From NCBI RefSeq assembly GCF_014297335.1, contig NZ_JACOQH010000003.1, positions 186,001 through 250,000 on the forward strand: a stretch of DNA of 64,000 nt. Reading direction: 5' to 3'. Position numbers and translations under genes: made by a program. Shown here piece by piece: positions 34,584 through 43,475 of this stretch; the stretch's first letter is position 1, and each line of letters opens with the position of its first letter. Below the pieces are notes generated by a model. It ran no database searches and was not told where the DNA came from. It was given only the letters and a program-made list of their open reading frames with translations. The stretch comes from Roseburia_D yibonii. GTDB lineage: Bacteria; Bacillota; Clostridia; Lachnospirales; Lachnospiraceae.

Positions 34584-35278
34584 CAGATCTTTAACTCCTT
34601 TACACGAACTTTTTTATTCTTTTCATTGCTTACGATCTTTCCGTCATGCACCCGTATGATGCGGTCTGCCATCCCCGCCATATTTTCGTTGTGCGTAATG
34701 ATAAGGATCGTTGTATGATATTTTTCATTGATCTTTTCCAAAATCTCAAGGACTTCTCCTGCTGACACGGAGTCCAGCGCGCCGGTCGGCTCATCACACA
34801 GTAAAATATCCGGGTTTTTGACGAGCGCCCTGCCTATGGCGCATCTCTGCTGCTGTCCGCCGGACAACTCTGCCGGGAAATGCGTGGCGTGGCGGGAGAG
34901 TCCGAGTTCTGCGATCAGCGTGTCCAGATCCAGCGGATCTTTTGAAATATCCGCGACCACACGGATATTTTCCTTTACATTTAACTCCGCGATCAGGTTG
35001 TAGGACTGAAAGACCACGCCCGCTTTTTCCCTGCGGTACTCGGTCAGCGCCTTTTTGCCTAACTCCGTGATCTTTGTACCATCCACAGTGACCGATCCGG
35101 AATCCAGCTGATCCAGCCCGCCGATCATATGAAGCAGTGTGCTTTTCCCGGAGCCGGACGGTCCTAAGATCACACATACCTCACCGCTTTCGATCTGAAG
35201 GCTGACATGGTTTAAGGCATAAATTTCACTCTCTCCTCTGCCGTATTTTTTTACGGCATCCTCTATCACGATTGACAT
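34583..35278 (-). CDS. ABC transporter ATPase (MacB/LolD type)
   Basis: 231 residues. Walker A GPSGSGKST, Q-loop VVFQSYNLIAELN, signature LSGGQQQRCA, Walker B ILLCDEPTGALD and H-loop ITHNENMAG are all present. The DEPTGALD form marks the family that pairs with FtsX-like permeases, whose gene overlaps by one base. It lies 42 bases after the hydrolase gene, in the TetR-led operon. Confidence 0.93.
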   Translation of the reverse strand: MSIVIEDAVKKYGRGESEIYALNHVSLQIESGEVCVILGPSGSGKSTLLHMIGGLDQLDSGSVTVDGTKITELGKKALTEYRREKAGVVFQSYNLIAELNVKENIRVVADISKDPLDLDTLIAELGLSRHATHFPAELSGGQQQRCAIGRALVKNPDILLCDEPTGALDSVSAGEVLEILEKINEKYHTTILIITHNENMAGMADRIIRVHDGKIVSNEKNKKVRVKELKI

Positions 35279-35320
35279 AATGATATCTTCCCCCTGCTTA
35301 TCTCTTTTTCTTATCCTGTA

Positions 35321-36241
35321 TTATACGGTTTTCCACGCATTCACAGCCTGTGTGACGCTGCAGTCGATATCAATCCGCGCCGCTTTGCATTCCTTTGGGA
35401 ATTTCCGTCCTGCGGCAAATACTCTCGTGAGCAGATCTCCTCCGACCGGAAGTATCGTCTTTACCATTCCCTCCGGGAAAACAAAATGTGTGGCATGCTC
35501 ATAAATATAGCTTTCCACTTCACAGGTGTGTTCCCGCTCGGCGAGACGTTTCTCCATTCTCTTTATGTATTTTTCTGTCTCCCATAACACATCATCCTCC
35601 GCACCGATCAAAAGAAGCTTTCCTTTGATCCGCTCGATCTTTATAAATTCCTCCTCACGGATCGGATGCGCTTTTTCAGACGCCACAAAAATTTCACGGG
35701 AGGCTATGAGATCCCCGCCTTTTTTTGCTTCTTCTTTCATCTTCTTTCCATATTCCGGATGACGGTATGCATAAGGAAGATACGGAAGCGGCTTTCCCTC
35801 CCAGGAAGCGCTTGACTCGCCGTCTCCCGGCCACTCGGTCTGTCCGTCGCGTTTTCCCTGATAAAAGCCTTCCATCACAAAGTCCGCCGGTGTCATCGCG
35901 ATCGTCAGCGTGATCTCCGGGTAATAGGATGCCGCAAGCAGCGCATACATCCCAGTCGTGGATGCTCCCGCGATACCGAATTTCTCAATGCCCTGTGCTT
36001 TTAAATAAGTGATCGCCGCGCCGATCCTCTCCACCGGCAGATTGTGGTGACTGTAATCTTTGTGCGCCGGGCTTAATGTCAGCACACTGACCTGAAATTT
36101 CTTCTGCAGCCATTTCACCGCTGATTTTGCCATATAATCCTCACAGTCATCCCCGAGCATTGCAAGGATCGCGCATCTGCTCCCCTCAACCGGCCAGTAA
36201 CAGCCGTAAAATCCCTTTTCTGTCTCTTTTATTTTCTTCAT
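35321..36241 (-). CDS. alpha/beta hydrolase, BAAT/acyl-CoA thioesterase C-terminal type
   Basis: 306 residues. The nucleophile elbow is GASTTG (Ser), with a probable acid in LLIGAEDDVLWETEKYI and His in EHATHFVFP, in the order of the alpha/beta hydrolase triad. The layout resembles the C-terminal domain of bile-acid-CoA:amino acid transferase/acyl-CoA thioesterases, in which the nucleophile is often Cys. Substrate unknown. It overlaps tetR by 4 bases and precedes the ABC genes. Confidence 0.78.
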   Translation of the reverse strand: MKKIKETEKGFYGCYWPVEGSRCAILAMLGDDCEDYMAKSAVKWLQKKFQVSVLTLSPAHKDYSHHNLPVERIGAAITYLKAQGIEKFGIAGASTTGMYALLAASYYPEITLTIAMTPADFVMEGFYQGKRDGQTEWPGDGESSASWEGKPLPYLPYAYRHPEYGKKMKEEAKKGGDLIASREIFVASEKAHPIREEEFIKIERIKGKLLLIGAEDDVLWETEKYIKRMEKRLAEREHTCEVESYIYEHATHFVFPEGMVKTILPVGGDLLTRVFAAGRKFPKECKAARIDIDCSVTQAVNAWKTV

Positions 36242-36840
36242 TTCTTTTCCTCCGTTTCAAAAATCAGGTTTAAGATCGTTTCGATCTGCACATCCAGCGT
36301 CTCCTGATACACCGACGCATGCAGCTCATCCCGCGACTCCGCGGTAATAACCAATACCTTGCACAGATTGGCAATAAGTCCGAGATTGACATCCTTCCGC
36401 ACATTGTCCAGATAACTCAAAAGTCCGGCGGTTATGGCACCTTCTTTCTCAAGATCCGGGGCAAACGCCTTTGTCCCGTAGAAGACCTTCGCCTCATCTT
36501 CCAGTGTCATATGCGGATAGATACTGACCTTTTCATCCACGACCGCGTGCAGATATTTTCTCGCGTCTTCCCGCCCGAGCTTACGCTGCCCGCTTAGCGC
36601 CTCGTCCCCGATCAGTACAGGCATGAACTTCCTCGAATGATACTGGATCAGCTCCGCCATATACTCCTCTTTGCTCTTCCAGAAATTATAAAACGTTCCG
36701 ACCGCGATCCCCGCCGCTTTTGTGATCCTGGAGATCGATGTGTGTGTCATCCCATACTGCACGAGCAGTGGGAAACCCGCTTCTAACATCTGTGTTTTTA
36801 AATTTTCTTTTTCTTCTTCCGAAAAGACCCTTGTTGGCAT
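36238..36840 (-). CDS. TetR-family repressor
   Basis: 200 residues with an N-terminal helix-turn-helix (TSISRITKAAGIAVGTFYNFWKSKEEY, about 34-60) and a helical ligand domain. It is the first gene of a four-gene operon with the hydrolase and ABC transporter, and its stop overlaps the hydrolase start. A palindrome inside its own promoter suggests autorepression relieved by a ligand, perhaps one exported or hydrolysed by the operon. Confidence 0.9.
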   Translation of the reverse strand: MPTRVFSEEEKENLKTQMLEAGFPLLVQYGMTHTSISRITKAAGIAVGTFYNFWKSKEEYMAELIQYHSRKFMPVLIGDEALSGQRKLGREDARKYLHAVVDEKVSIYPHMTLEDEAKVFYGTKAFAPDLEKEGAITAGLLSYLDNVRKDVNLGLIANLCKVLVITAESRDELHASVYQETLDVQIETILNLIFETEEKK

Positions 36841-36884
36841 GTTGTTTCCTCTTGTGAATGTTTTTATATTTTATTCATATCATT

Positions 36885-36913
36885 ATGTTAGTATAGGCTA
36901 ACCCATTTGTCAA
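36885..36913 (-). promoter_or_regulatory. tetR operon promoter with operator between the boxes
   Basis: Minus strand: TTGACA (plus 36908-36913), 17 bases, TAACAT (plus 36885-36890). The palindrome GTTAG-N6-CTAAC (36887-36902) fills most of the spacer and touches the -10, the usual place for a TetR operator. Confidence 0.72.
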
Positions 36914-36956
36914 TATTAAAAATAACAAATTGCTATTCCATCCCGGCAATGGTAAT

Positions 36957-37250
36957 ATGAAACAAAGGCAGATGATATTCGTGAAGGCAGAAGAAGTCAT
37001 AGAAGAGGTGGCAAAACTCTGTAAATCTTTTCATGCAAAAGAAATCATTTTATACGGATCGAGAGCCAAGGGAACCGCAAGAGAACGCAGTGACATTGAT
37101 ATTGCTGTAACAGGTGTGGACGATTTCGACCGGCTGGTTGAAAGTATTGAAGAACTGCCGACACTTTACAGCGTGGATATCGTAAATATGGATACCTGTA
37201 AAAATGAACTGCTATTGGAGGATATTAGAGAATATGGACGAAAAATTTAA
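36957..37250 (+). CDS. MNT-type minimal nucleotidyltransferase
   Basis: 97 residues from the ATG at 36957. It has the nucleotidyltransferase motif GSRAKGTARERSDIDIAV (Gly-Ser and the Asp-x-Asp pair) and a third acidic strand SVDIVNMD. Proteins like this are antitoxin or partner subunits of HEPN/MNT pairs. The start is uncertain: ATGs at 36957 and 36972 both have poor ribosome binding sites. The overlapping downstream frame is broken, so it is probably an orphan. Confidence 0.7.
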   Translation: MKQRQMIFVKAEEVIEEVAKLCKSFHAKEIILYGSRAKGTARERSDIDIAVTGVDDFDRLVESIEELPTLYSVDIVNMDTCKNELLLEDIREYGRKI

Positions 37251-37395
37251 CAGAATACATTGATCTGTTTTTTGCGTTTGAAAATGCTGTAAAACAGCTG
37301 GGAGTATGCAAAAACGATTAAAAATGCATTTGATGCATTGTGTGAAGTGTATTCGGTCAGAGAAGCCAATCCTTTATATGCTTCCAAAATCTGAC
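37234..37395 (+). pseudogene. broken partner gene of the nucleotidyltransferase
   Basis: An ATG at 37234 overlaps the MNT gene end in the manner of its usual partner and begins MDEKFNRIH, then stops. Coding-like sequence continues in two other frames: NLTEYIDLFFAFENAVKQL, then YAKTIKNAFDALCEVYSVREANPLYASKI, ending at a stop near 37395. At least two frameshifts separate the pieces. A HEPN-like identity is assumed only from the neighbour. Confidence 0.5.
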
Positions 37396-37409
37396 TTTTC
37401 TTTTTTTCA

Positions 37410-37452
37410 ACTCATGCCGGACAAGAGATCTCTCCCATGATCCGGCATGAGT
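37410..37452. terminator. 12-bp hairpin downstream of feoB
   Basis: ACTCATGCCGGA (37410-37421) pairs perfectly with TCCGGCATGAGT (37441-37452). No T-run follows on the minus strand and only a weak one on the plus strand, so termination is likely but not certain. Confidence 0.55.
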
Positions 37453-37462
37453 GTAATTTTCC

Positions 37463-38946
37463 CTAAAAGATCAACAATCCAATATGGTATACCACACAGG
37501 AAATGAGTAACGCCGGCACGGTATAGAACACGCCGATCTTTGCTGTCCACTTCACCGAGTGGGTTTCTCTTGAAGTCGCCGCAAGCGCGCTCACACAAGG
37601 CATGTTAAAGCTGATTGCATAGATAAATGCCAGCCCCTGCACTTTGGTAAAATGATCGCTCAGAAGGGACGCGACGGCACTGCTGCTGCCTCCGCCCGCC
37701 TTGGCGCCAAACGTCGAACTTACAATGCTTCCCCCGGTGCCATATAACGTATTCAGCACACCGAGCAGCGATTTCTTAGAAATCGCAGATGCCAGGAATG
37801 CCAAAAACGCCTCCCACTTCATCCCGAAGAAAAGAGTCACCGGCTCTATGATGACACCGAGTTGATACAAAATACTCGTTTCCGCGCTGCCGCCAAATCC
37901 GTAGGTCAGAACAAAGAACACCACCGACACGATCGTAATGACTCTGAGTGCCCGCATGAAAATGTCAACGGTTCGCTCAAATGTAACATAAAGCGTATTT
38001 CTGACATTCGGTTTATGATACGGCGGCAGTTCCATGATCATTACAACAAAAATGGAAACGATAACGAGAAAGCCTCCGGTATTTCCAAACAATGCCATCG
38101 CAAGCATCGAAACGACCGATAACGTGGCACCGCAGGGAACTGCCCAGCTCACGGTTATTGCAAGCACACGCTGTCCCCAGTTGTCAACGACTCTGGTTCC
38201 GGTCGTTCCGGCGATCGTACATCCAAGCCCCATAAAGAAAGGCATGATCGTTTTTCCCTGTAAACCTACTTTGGACATGGTAGGATCAAACAGGAAGGAG
38301 ATCCTCGCGAGATAGCCCGTTTCTTCCATTAAATTAAACCCAAGCGAGATGCCCAGTACAAACGAAGCCATCATGACCGCAAAATAAACAACGCTAAATA
38401 AAACGTCACAGATCAGTGAAACGAGAAGCTCCGGCGCGTGCCATCCCTCGAGCAGACTTTGTACGCCCCCGGCTGACAGTTTTATTATGACGCTGGCTAA
38501 TCCGCCAAAGATCCCGGCAAACAGCATCGCCGCAAAGAACACGCCAAGTATGATCCCGATCGCGATGATCTTTCCTCTGACCGGTGATAAGGCGATCCGG
38601 TCAAATTTTGTGTATGCCCGCTTTCCGGTTTTGGATGCGATCATGACATCCATCATGTTTAAAACAAGGATCGCAGGCACTTTGGTTCCCGCAAAATCCG
38701 CTAACATGTAAAGACTTTTCTTTAACTGCGACGCATCCGCCATAACAGGAATGAGATCCGCTTTTCCGGCCAGTTTCCCACATGCTGATGGGAATCCGTT
38801 ATGAGATTAAAAATGGTAGATTTTCCGGAGTTTGACTGTCCGAGCAGCGCAATGACCGGTGTGCCGTCATCCTTATGATGATAAAATTTACTTTCTCCAT
38901 GATATTTACAGGTTTTACCGGAACCGCACGCATCACATTTACTCAT
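37463..38946 (-). pseudogene. feoB: ferrous iron transporter FeoB with deletion/frameshift in the G domain
   Basis: The first part (from ATG 38946) reads a Cys-rich start (SKCDACGSGKTCKYH), the P-loop GQSNSGKST and GNWPEK, then goes out of frame. From about 38743 the normal frame resumes at DASQLKKSLYMLADFAG, NMMD (G4) and the complete membrane part with both Gate regions (PFFMGLGCTIAGTTGTR, AISKKSLLGVLNTLYGTGG). The stretch that should carry the G2 and G3 (Asp-x-x-Gly) switch regions, about 50 codons, is missing. GTP-driven iron uptake should be lost unless a second feoB exists. A GTG or ATG inside could still express the membrane part. Confidence 0.82.
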
Positions 38947-39172
38947 TGCACTCACCGCCTATCACAATTTTTCTGCACTCCGTACGCCCGATCGCAACGA
39001 GCGTATCGCTGGCAAACAAAAGTACCGGCTGCTTTTTATGATTCTGACACACTTCAATCCGTGTTCCGGTCAGTATTCCCATTGATGACAGTCTGTTGGT
39101 AAGCCGTATCTCATCCCTGATCTCCCGGATAAAATAGCTGTTTCCCGGGATTGCTATAAGCTTGCGCCCGGC
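38939..39172 (-). pseudogene. feoA: FeoA-like domain, N terminus lost
   Basis: The last ~75 codons form an SH3-like FeoA domain (NRLSSMGILTGTRIEV, PVLLFASDTLVAIGR). Upstream, the open frame to 39295 is only the antisense of the AraC remnant, and no start with a ribosome binding site is visible near 39170. A deletion has apparently joined this gene to the AraC gene. Its stop overlaps the feoB start by 8 bases. Confidence 0.65.
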
Positions 39173-39178
39173 GTCAGT

Positions 39179-39980
39179 ATGCTGTTCAACCAGATCTATC
39201 TGAGCAGCTGGGAAAAAGGAGACATCCTTGTCTCGGACCGGATCCTGAACCTGAACTTTTGCGTAAACGGCAGATGCGAAGTCAGCCTGGAGCACAACCG
39301 CTACGCAATCGTCAAAAAAAATCAGGTCTGCATCAGTACCATTTCCCCGGATAAGGATTTCTACTATCCCGGAAAACTTTACGAGGGCATCCAGCTGTTT
39401 ATCGATCTGCAGATGGTAGAAGAATTAAAGGGCAATCACTTCCTGCCTTTTTTAGGGATCGATCCAAACGATATCGCCAGTGTATTCTGCTCGAAAAAGG
39501 GCATTTACTTCCGGCAGATGGACAACAATATCTCCGGTATCATCTTAAAAGCCTGGGCATCTAAGGAAGATATGGACATTCCCCGCTGCGCTATCTGACC
39601 GTCCGGCTTCTCCATGAGGTCATGGCATTTCCGATGAAAAGCGAGTGTGAAACTTATTTTACCAGATCGCAGATCGCTATTGTAAAAGAAGCCGAACATC
39701 TCATTTTAGAAGACCTGTCCAAACGGTTCACCGCAAAAGAGATGGCGGACCGGTTCGGCATCAGCGAGAGCAGTTTTAAAAGGGGATCCTCGGAAACAGC
39801 TACCTCTCCTATTTCCGAAAAAAACGAATGGAAAAAGCCGCGGAATTACTGGAATCCACGAATATGAAAGTGATCGACATCGCCATCCGCGTCGGCTATG
39901 AGAATCAGGGAAAGTTCGCCAAAGTATTTTCCAATCTGTACGGCGTTCCTCCCCTGGAATTTAGAAGGCTTTCCAAATAA
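39179..39980 (+). pseudogene. AraC-family regulator with frameshifts
   Basis: Sensor part LFNQIYLSSWEKGDILVSDRILNLNFCVNGRCEV reads from 39179. The frame breaks near 39590 (continuing YLTVRLLHEVMAFPMKSECETYF) and again near 39783 within the helix-turn-helix (FGISESSFKRG, then ILGNSYLSYFRKK and VGYENQGKFAKVFSNLYGVPPLEFRR to the stop at 39978). The original N terminus is also missing at the junction with feoA. It probably once regulated the divergent feo genes. Confidence 0.82.
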
Positions 39981-39982
39981 AA

Positions 39983-40025
39983 AAGTGCATGTATCGCATC
40001 CGGCCATATACATGCACTTTCTTTA
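39983..40025. terminator. bidirectional terminator after nrdD
   Basis: AAAGTGCATGTAT and ATACATGCACTTT form a 12-13-bp stem followed by T-rich sequence on both strands, between nrdD and the AraC remnant. Confidence 0.88.
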
Positions 40026-40060
40026 TATTTATCACTTTTTTTTTGCGAATAACTTCTATT

Positions 40061-42220
40061 TTATAAGTGCATCACGCGCTCTTTGATCTCCTGCGTTCTG
40101 CCCTGATTCCAGAACTGGGTTCCGATATAGCCGCAGGTTCTTCTCGCGACATTCATCGTATCCTCATCGCGGTTTCCGCAGTTCGGGCATTCCCATACGA
40201 GCTTGCCATCCTCGTCGGTCACGATCTGGATCTGTCCGTCATAACCGCATTTCTGGCAGTAATCGCTCTTGGTATTCAGCTCCGCGTACATGATGTTGTC
40301 ATAGATGAACTTCATGACATCGAGTACCGCCGGAATATTATCCTGCATATTCGGAACTTCCACATAGCTTACCGCGCCACCCGTGGAAAGCGCCTGGAAC
40401 TGCGACTCGAATTTCAGCTTGGAAAACGCGTCGATCTCTTCCTTTACGTTTACATGGTAGCTGTTGGTGATGTAGTTTTTGTCCGTCACGTCCTTGATGA
40501 TGCCAAAACGCTTCTGTAAGCATTTCGCGAATTTATAGGTCGTACTCTCGATCGGAGAACCGTAAATGCTAAATCCGATGTTAGTTTTCTCACACCACTT
40601 GTCACACGCGTCGTTCATGTGTTTCATGACCGCAAGCGCAAACGGAGTCGCCTCCGGATCTGTGTGTGATTTTCCAGTCATATAGCGCACGCATTCATAA
40701 AGTCCCGCATATCCGAGGGAGATCGTAGAGTATCCGCCATAGAGCAACTTATCGATCGTCTCGCCCTTTTTCAGACGCGCCAGCGCGCCGTACTGCCAGA
40801 GGATCGGAGCCGCATCGGAAAGTGTTCCCTTGAGGCGGTTGTGGCGGCACATCAGTGCGCGGTAACAGAGTTCGAGACGCTCGTCAAAGATCTCCCAGAA
40901 CTTTTTCTCGTCTCCGCCGGAGGATAACGCCACGTCCACAAGGTTGATCGTGACAACCCCCTGGTTGAAACGTCCGTAGAATTTGTATTTTCCATTCTCG
41001 TCTTTCCAGACACTTAACGCACTGCGGCAGCCCATAACCGGGAAGCAGTTGCCTTCCTTTAACTCTTTCATCTTTTTCTCGGAGATGTAATCCGGCACCA
41101 TACGCTTTGCCGTACACTTCGCGGCAAGCTCGGTCAGATAAAAATACGGTGTGCCTTCGGTCACATTGTCATCCTCAAGCACATATAAGAGCTTCGGAAA
41201 TGCCGGTGTGATCCAGACACCTTTTTCATTCTTCACGCCCTCATAACGCTGTTTTAACATTTCCTCAATGATCAGCGCGAGATCCTTCTTTTCCTGTTCA
41301 TTTTTCGCCTCGTTCAGATACATGAAAATAGAAAGGAACGGAGCCTGTCCATTGGTGGTCATCAGCGTAATGACCTGATACTGGATCGTCTGAACGCCAC
41401 GGTTTACCTCTTTTCTGAGACGCCGCTCCACGATCTCGTTCATGACTTCCTCTGACGGAACCTGCGGAAGCAGTTTGGATTCCTCTGCCACTTCCCTGCG
41501 GATCTTTTCTCTGGAAACATTGACAAACGGCGCCAAATGTGCCAGAGAAATACTCTGTCCGCCGTACTGGTTACTTGCGACCTGCGCAATGATCTGGGTC
41601 GCAATGTTGCATGCCGTGGAAAAGCTGTGCGGCTTCTCGATCAGTGTCTCACTGATGACCGTACCGTTCTGGAGCATATCCTCGAGATTGACCAGATCGC
41701 AGTTATGCATATGCTGCGCGTAGTAGTCCGAATCATGGAAATGGATGATACCCTGGCGGTCTGCCTCCACAATATCCGGCGGCAGCAACAGTCTTTTTGT
41801 GATATCCTTGCTGACTTCGCCCGCCATATAATCACGCTGTACACTGTTTACCGTCGGATTTTTGTTGGAATTTTCCTGTTTGATCTCCTCGCTGTTGCAC
41901 TCGATCAAGGTAAGGATCCGGTTATCGGTCGTGTTTGCCTTACGCACGAGCGAACGCTCATAGCGGTAAATGATGTAGTTTTTCGCCACATTAAAAGCTC
42001 CGGTGGACAAAATCTGCTTCTCTACCATATCCTGGACTTCCTCAACGGACACCGCGCGTCCTAGCTTCTGGCATTTATACTGGATAAAATCCGCAACGTC
42101 CTGAATCTGTTCTTTACTCAGGCGGTTCCCTTCCGTTGCGTCGTTCGCTTTTGTTATCGCAATTATGATCTTAGCCAGATCAAAATCTTCTTCTGATCCA
42201 TTTCGTTTTGTAATTCGCAT
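40061..42220 (-). CDS. nrdD: anaerobic (class III) ribonucleoside-triphosphate reductase
   Basis: Makes deoxyribonucleotides without oxygen using a glycyl radical. 719 residues: N-terminal ATP-cone (RITKRNGSEEDFDLAKIIIAI), catalytic barrel, a C-terminal zinc site with two Cys pairs (CQKCGYDG and CPNCGN) and the radical segment RRTCGYIG. The start at 42220 follows TAGGAGGAG. The activase nrdG is not adjacent on the downstream side. Paired NrdR boxes lie upstream. Confidence 0.97.
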   Translation of the reverse strand: MRITKRNGSEEDFDLAKIIIAITKANDATEGNRLSKEQIQDVADFIQYKCQKLGRAVSVEEVQDMVEKQILSTGAFNVAKNYIIYRYERSLVRKANTTDNRILTLIECNSEEIKQENSNKNPTVNSVQRDYMAGEVSKDITKRLLLPPDIVEADRQGIIHFHDSDYYAQHMHNCDLVNLEDMLQNGTVISETLIEKPHSFSTACNIATQIIAQVASNQYGGQSISLAHLAPFVNVSREKIRREVAEESKLLPQVPSEEVMNEIVERRLRKEVNRGVQTIQYQVITLMTTNGQAPFLSIFMYLNEAKNEQEKKDLALIIEEMLKQRYEGVKNEKGVWITPAFPKLLYVLEDDNVTEGTPYFYLTELAAKCTAKRMVPDYISEKKMKELKEGNCFPVMGCRSALSVWKDENGKYKFYGRFNQGVVTINLVDVALSSGGDEKKFWEIFDERLELCYRALMCRHNRLKGTLSDAAPILWQYGALARLKKGETIDKLLYGGYSTISLGYAGLYECVRYMTGKSHTDPEATPFALAVMKHMNDACDKWCEKTNIGFSIYGSPIESTTYKFAKCLQKRFGIIKDVTDKNYITNSYHVNVKEEIDAFSKLKFESQFQALSTGGAVSYVEVPNMQDNIPAVLDVMKFIYDNIMYAELNTKSDYCQKCGYDGQIQIVTDEDGKLVWECPNCGNRDEDTMNVARRTCGYIGTQFWNQGRTQEIKERVMHL

Positions 42221-42269
42221 TTTGAATCTCCTCCTAATGATAGATTATAACGGTATCTGCTCCGTTTAG

Positions 42270-42317
42270 CAACTAGATATTGTATTTTTATTTGTTGTTT
42301 TATACAATATATAAGAT
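42270..42317 (-). promoter_or_regulatory. paired NrdR boxes upstream of nrdD
   Basis: CAACTAGATATTGTAT (42270-42285) and ATACAATATATAAGAT (42302-42317) each match the 16-base NrdR box (consensus near ACACTATATATAGTGT) at most core positions. Their starts are 32 bases apart, the three-turn spacing of known NrdR operators. NrdR represses ribonucleotide reductases when dATP is high. Confidence 0.72.
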
Positions 42318-42428
42318 TATGTTCTCAAGCAACATGTGGCAGGCGCCTCTATTTTTCTGCAAAAGAATCTTAGTGTCTGACAACTGACCTGTTCCGGATT
42401 CCCGGTTTTTCCCCCATAATATGCGGGT

Positions 42429-42448
42429 GATCCGCCCAAAAGCGGATC
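42429..42448. repeat. short hairpin between nrdD and the 42546 gene
   Basis: GATCCGC and GCGGATC form a 7-bp stem. It lacks a T-run. The rest of 42318-42545 shows only AT-rich promoter-like sequence, such as TACAAT near 42487. Confidence 0.35.
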
Positions 42449-42545
42449 TTGTATTTTCAGACTTTTCTTTCATACTTTCCTGTGTTACAATATTAGAGTT
42501 GCCACGCGACAATTCTACGGGAGAAAAAGGAGTTTTAATAAGAAA

Positions 42546-43016
42546 ATGAAAAAAACATGGAATGTAAACGTAAACGGAACGAATCACGTCATTGAATATA
42601 AAACGGGATTCGGCGGTATCAAGATCAGTATAAACGGAACCGCAAACAAGGTAAAATCCCAGAACTGGTTTATTATGATGCTTGACTACCCGATCCAGAT
42701 TGACGGAACCGAGGTCCGCGTTGTGGCGCTCGGAAGCAAGGTACGTCTCGCGGTAAATGGCATTTATCAGGACAATGGCCAGTCTTACCAGCCATTAAAC
42801 CGTATCCCGACCTACTGTCATGTACTTCTCGGCATCAGCTGTATTGCCGGCTTTCTGCTCTGCGGATGGGTCGGTCTTGCGATCGGCATTTTGTTTGGAA
42901 CACTTTACATCAAACAGGGACTGTCCGGGAAAACCGGTGTCGTGATCGGATCTTTTATCGGCTGCTGCGCGATCCAGATTGCCATCATGATCGCTGTTTT
43001 ACTTCTGCAGTACTAA
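42546..43016 (+). CDS. membrane protein with FAIM1-like N-terminal domain
   Basis: 156 residues. Residues 1-80 form a beta-rich soluble domain (TWNVNVNGTNHVIEYKTGFGGIKISING, DGTEVRVVALGSKVRLAVNG) resembling the FAIM1 fold. Residues 88-155 contain two to three membrane helices. Role unknown. It is followed 15 bases later by a DUF4190 gene with its own ribosome binding site, so the two form an operon. Confidence 0.72.
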   Translation: MKKTWNVNVNGTNHVIEYKTGFGGIKISINGTANKVKSQNWFIMMLDYPIQIDGTEVRVVALGSKVRLAVNGIYQDNGQSYQPLNRIPTYCHVLLGISCIAGFLLCGWVGLAIGILFGTLYIKQGLSGKTGVVIGSFIGCCAIQIAIMIAVLLLQY

Positions 43017-43031
43017 AAAGGAGTATTTGCC

Positions 43032-43388
43032 ATGGAATCCATGAATCAGAATGAAAATCAGTATACACAGACACCGGATGGCTGCTCCACACAACAGCCT
43101 TACCACCAGCCGGTTATTATTGCCGGAAATCCGGCGGAAGATAAACGGCGTACCAAAAATCTCGCCATCATCTCTCTGGTATGCGGCATTCTCTCGATCG
43201 TGTTCTGCATCTTTTTCTATGTCAGTATCATCCTTGGGATCGCAGGGCTGATCCAGGCATTGATCAGCCTTGGGCAGCACAGAGATGGCAGAAGCCATGC
43301 AATCGCAGGTGTTATCACCAGTACGATCGGAACAGTGTTATCCGTCATATCGTTTCTGGTGTGGATTCTCGTTATTGCAAACATCTAA
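43032..43388 (+). CDS. DUF4190 family membrane protein
   Basis: 118 residues. A Gln/Pro-rich cytoplasmic start (about 1-40) is followed by two membrane helices (NLAIISLVCGILSIVFCIFFYVSIILGIAGL and AIAGVITSTIGTVLSVISFLVWILVI) with the DUF4190 pattern of small Gly-spaced helices. Function unknown. It follows AAAGGAG and ends before a strong terminator. Confidence 0.85.
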   Translation: MESMNQNENQYTQTPDGCSTQQPYHQPVIIAGNPAEDKRRTKNLAIISLVCGILSIVFCIFFYVSIILGIAGLIQALISLGQHRDGRSHAIAGVITSTIGTVLSVISFLVWILVIANI

Positions 43389-43417
43389 GCAGGACGGAAT
43401 ATGACAGACATTACTAC

Positions 43418-43464
43418 AAAAAAGAGTTTTCGGATCGATCTGAACCCGAAAACTCTTTTTCTTT
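43418..43464. terminator. bidirectional terminator
   Basis: AAAAAGAGTTTTCGG pairs with CCGAAAACTCTTTTT, followed by CTTTT, between convergent genes. Confidence 0.88.
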
Positions 43465-43475
43465 TCCCTGTTATT

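Noticed and set aside
39173..39295. Long N-terminal extension of FeoA
   Set aside because: It is the antisense of AraC coding sequence and has no family resemblance or ribosome binding site.
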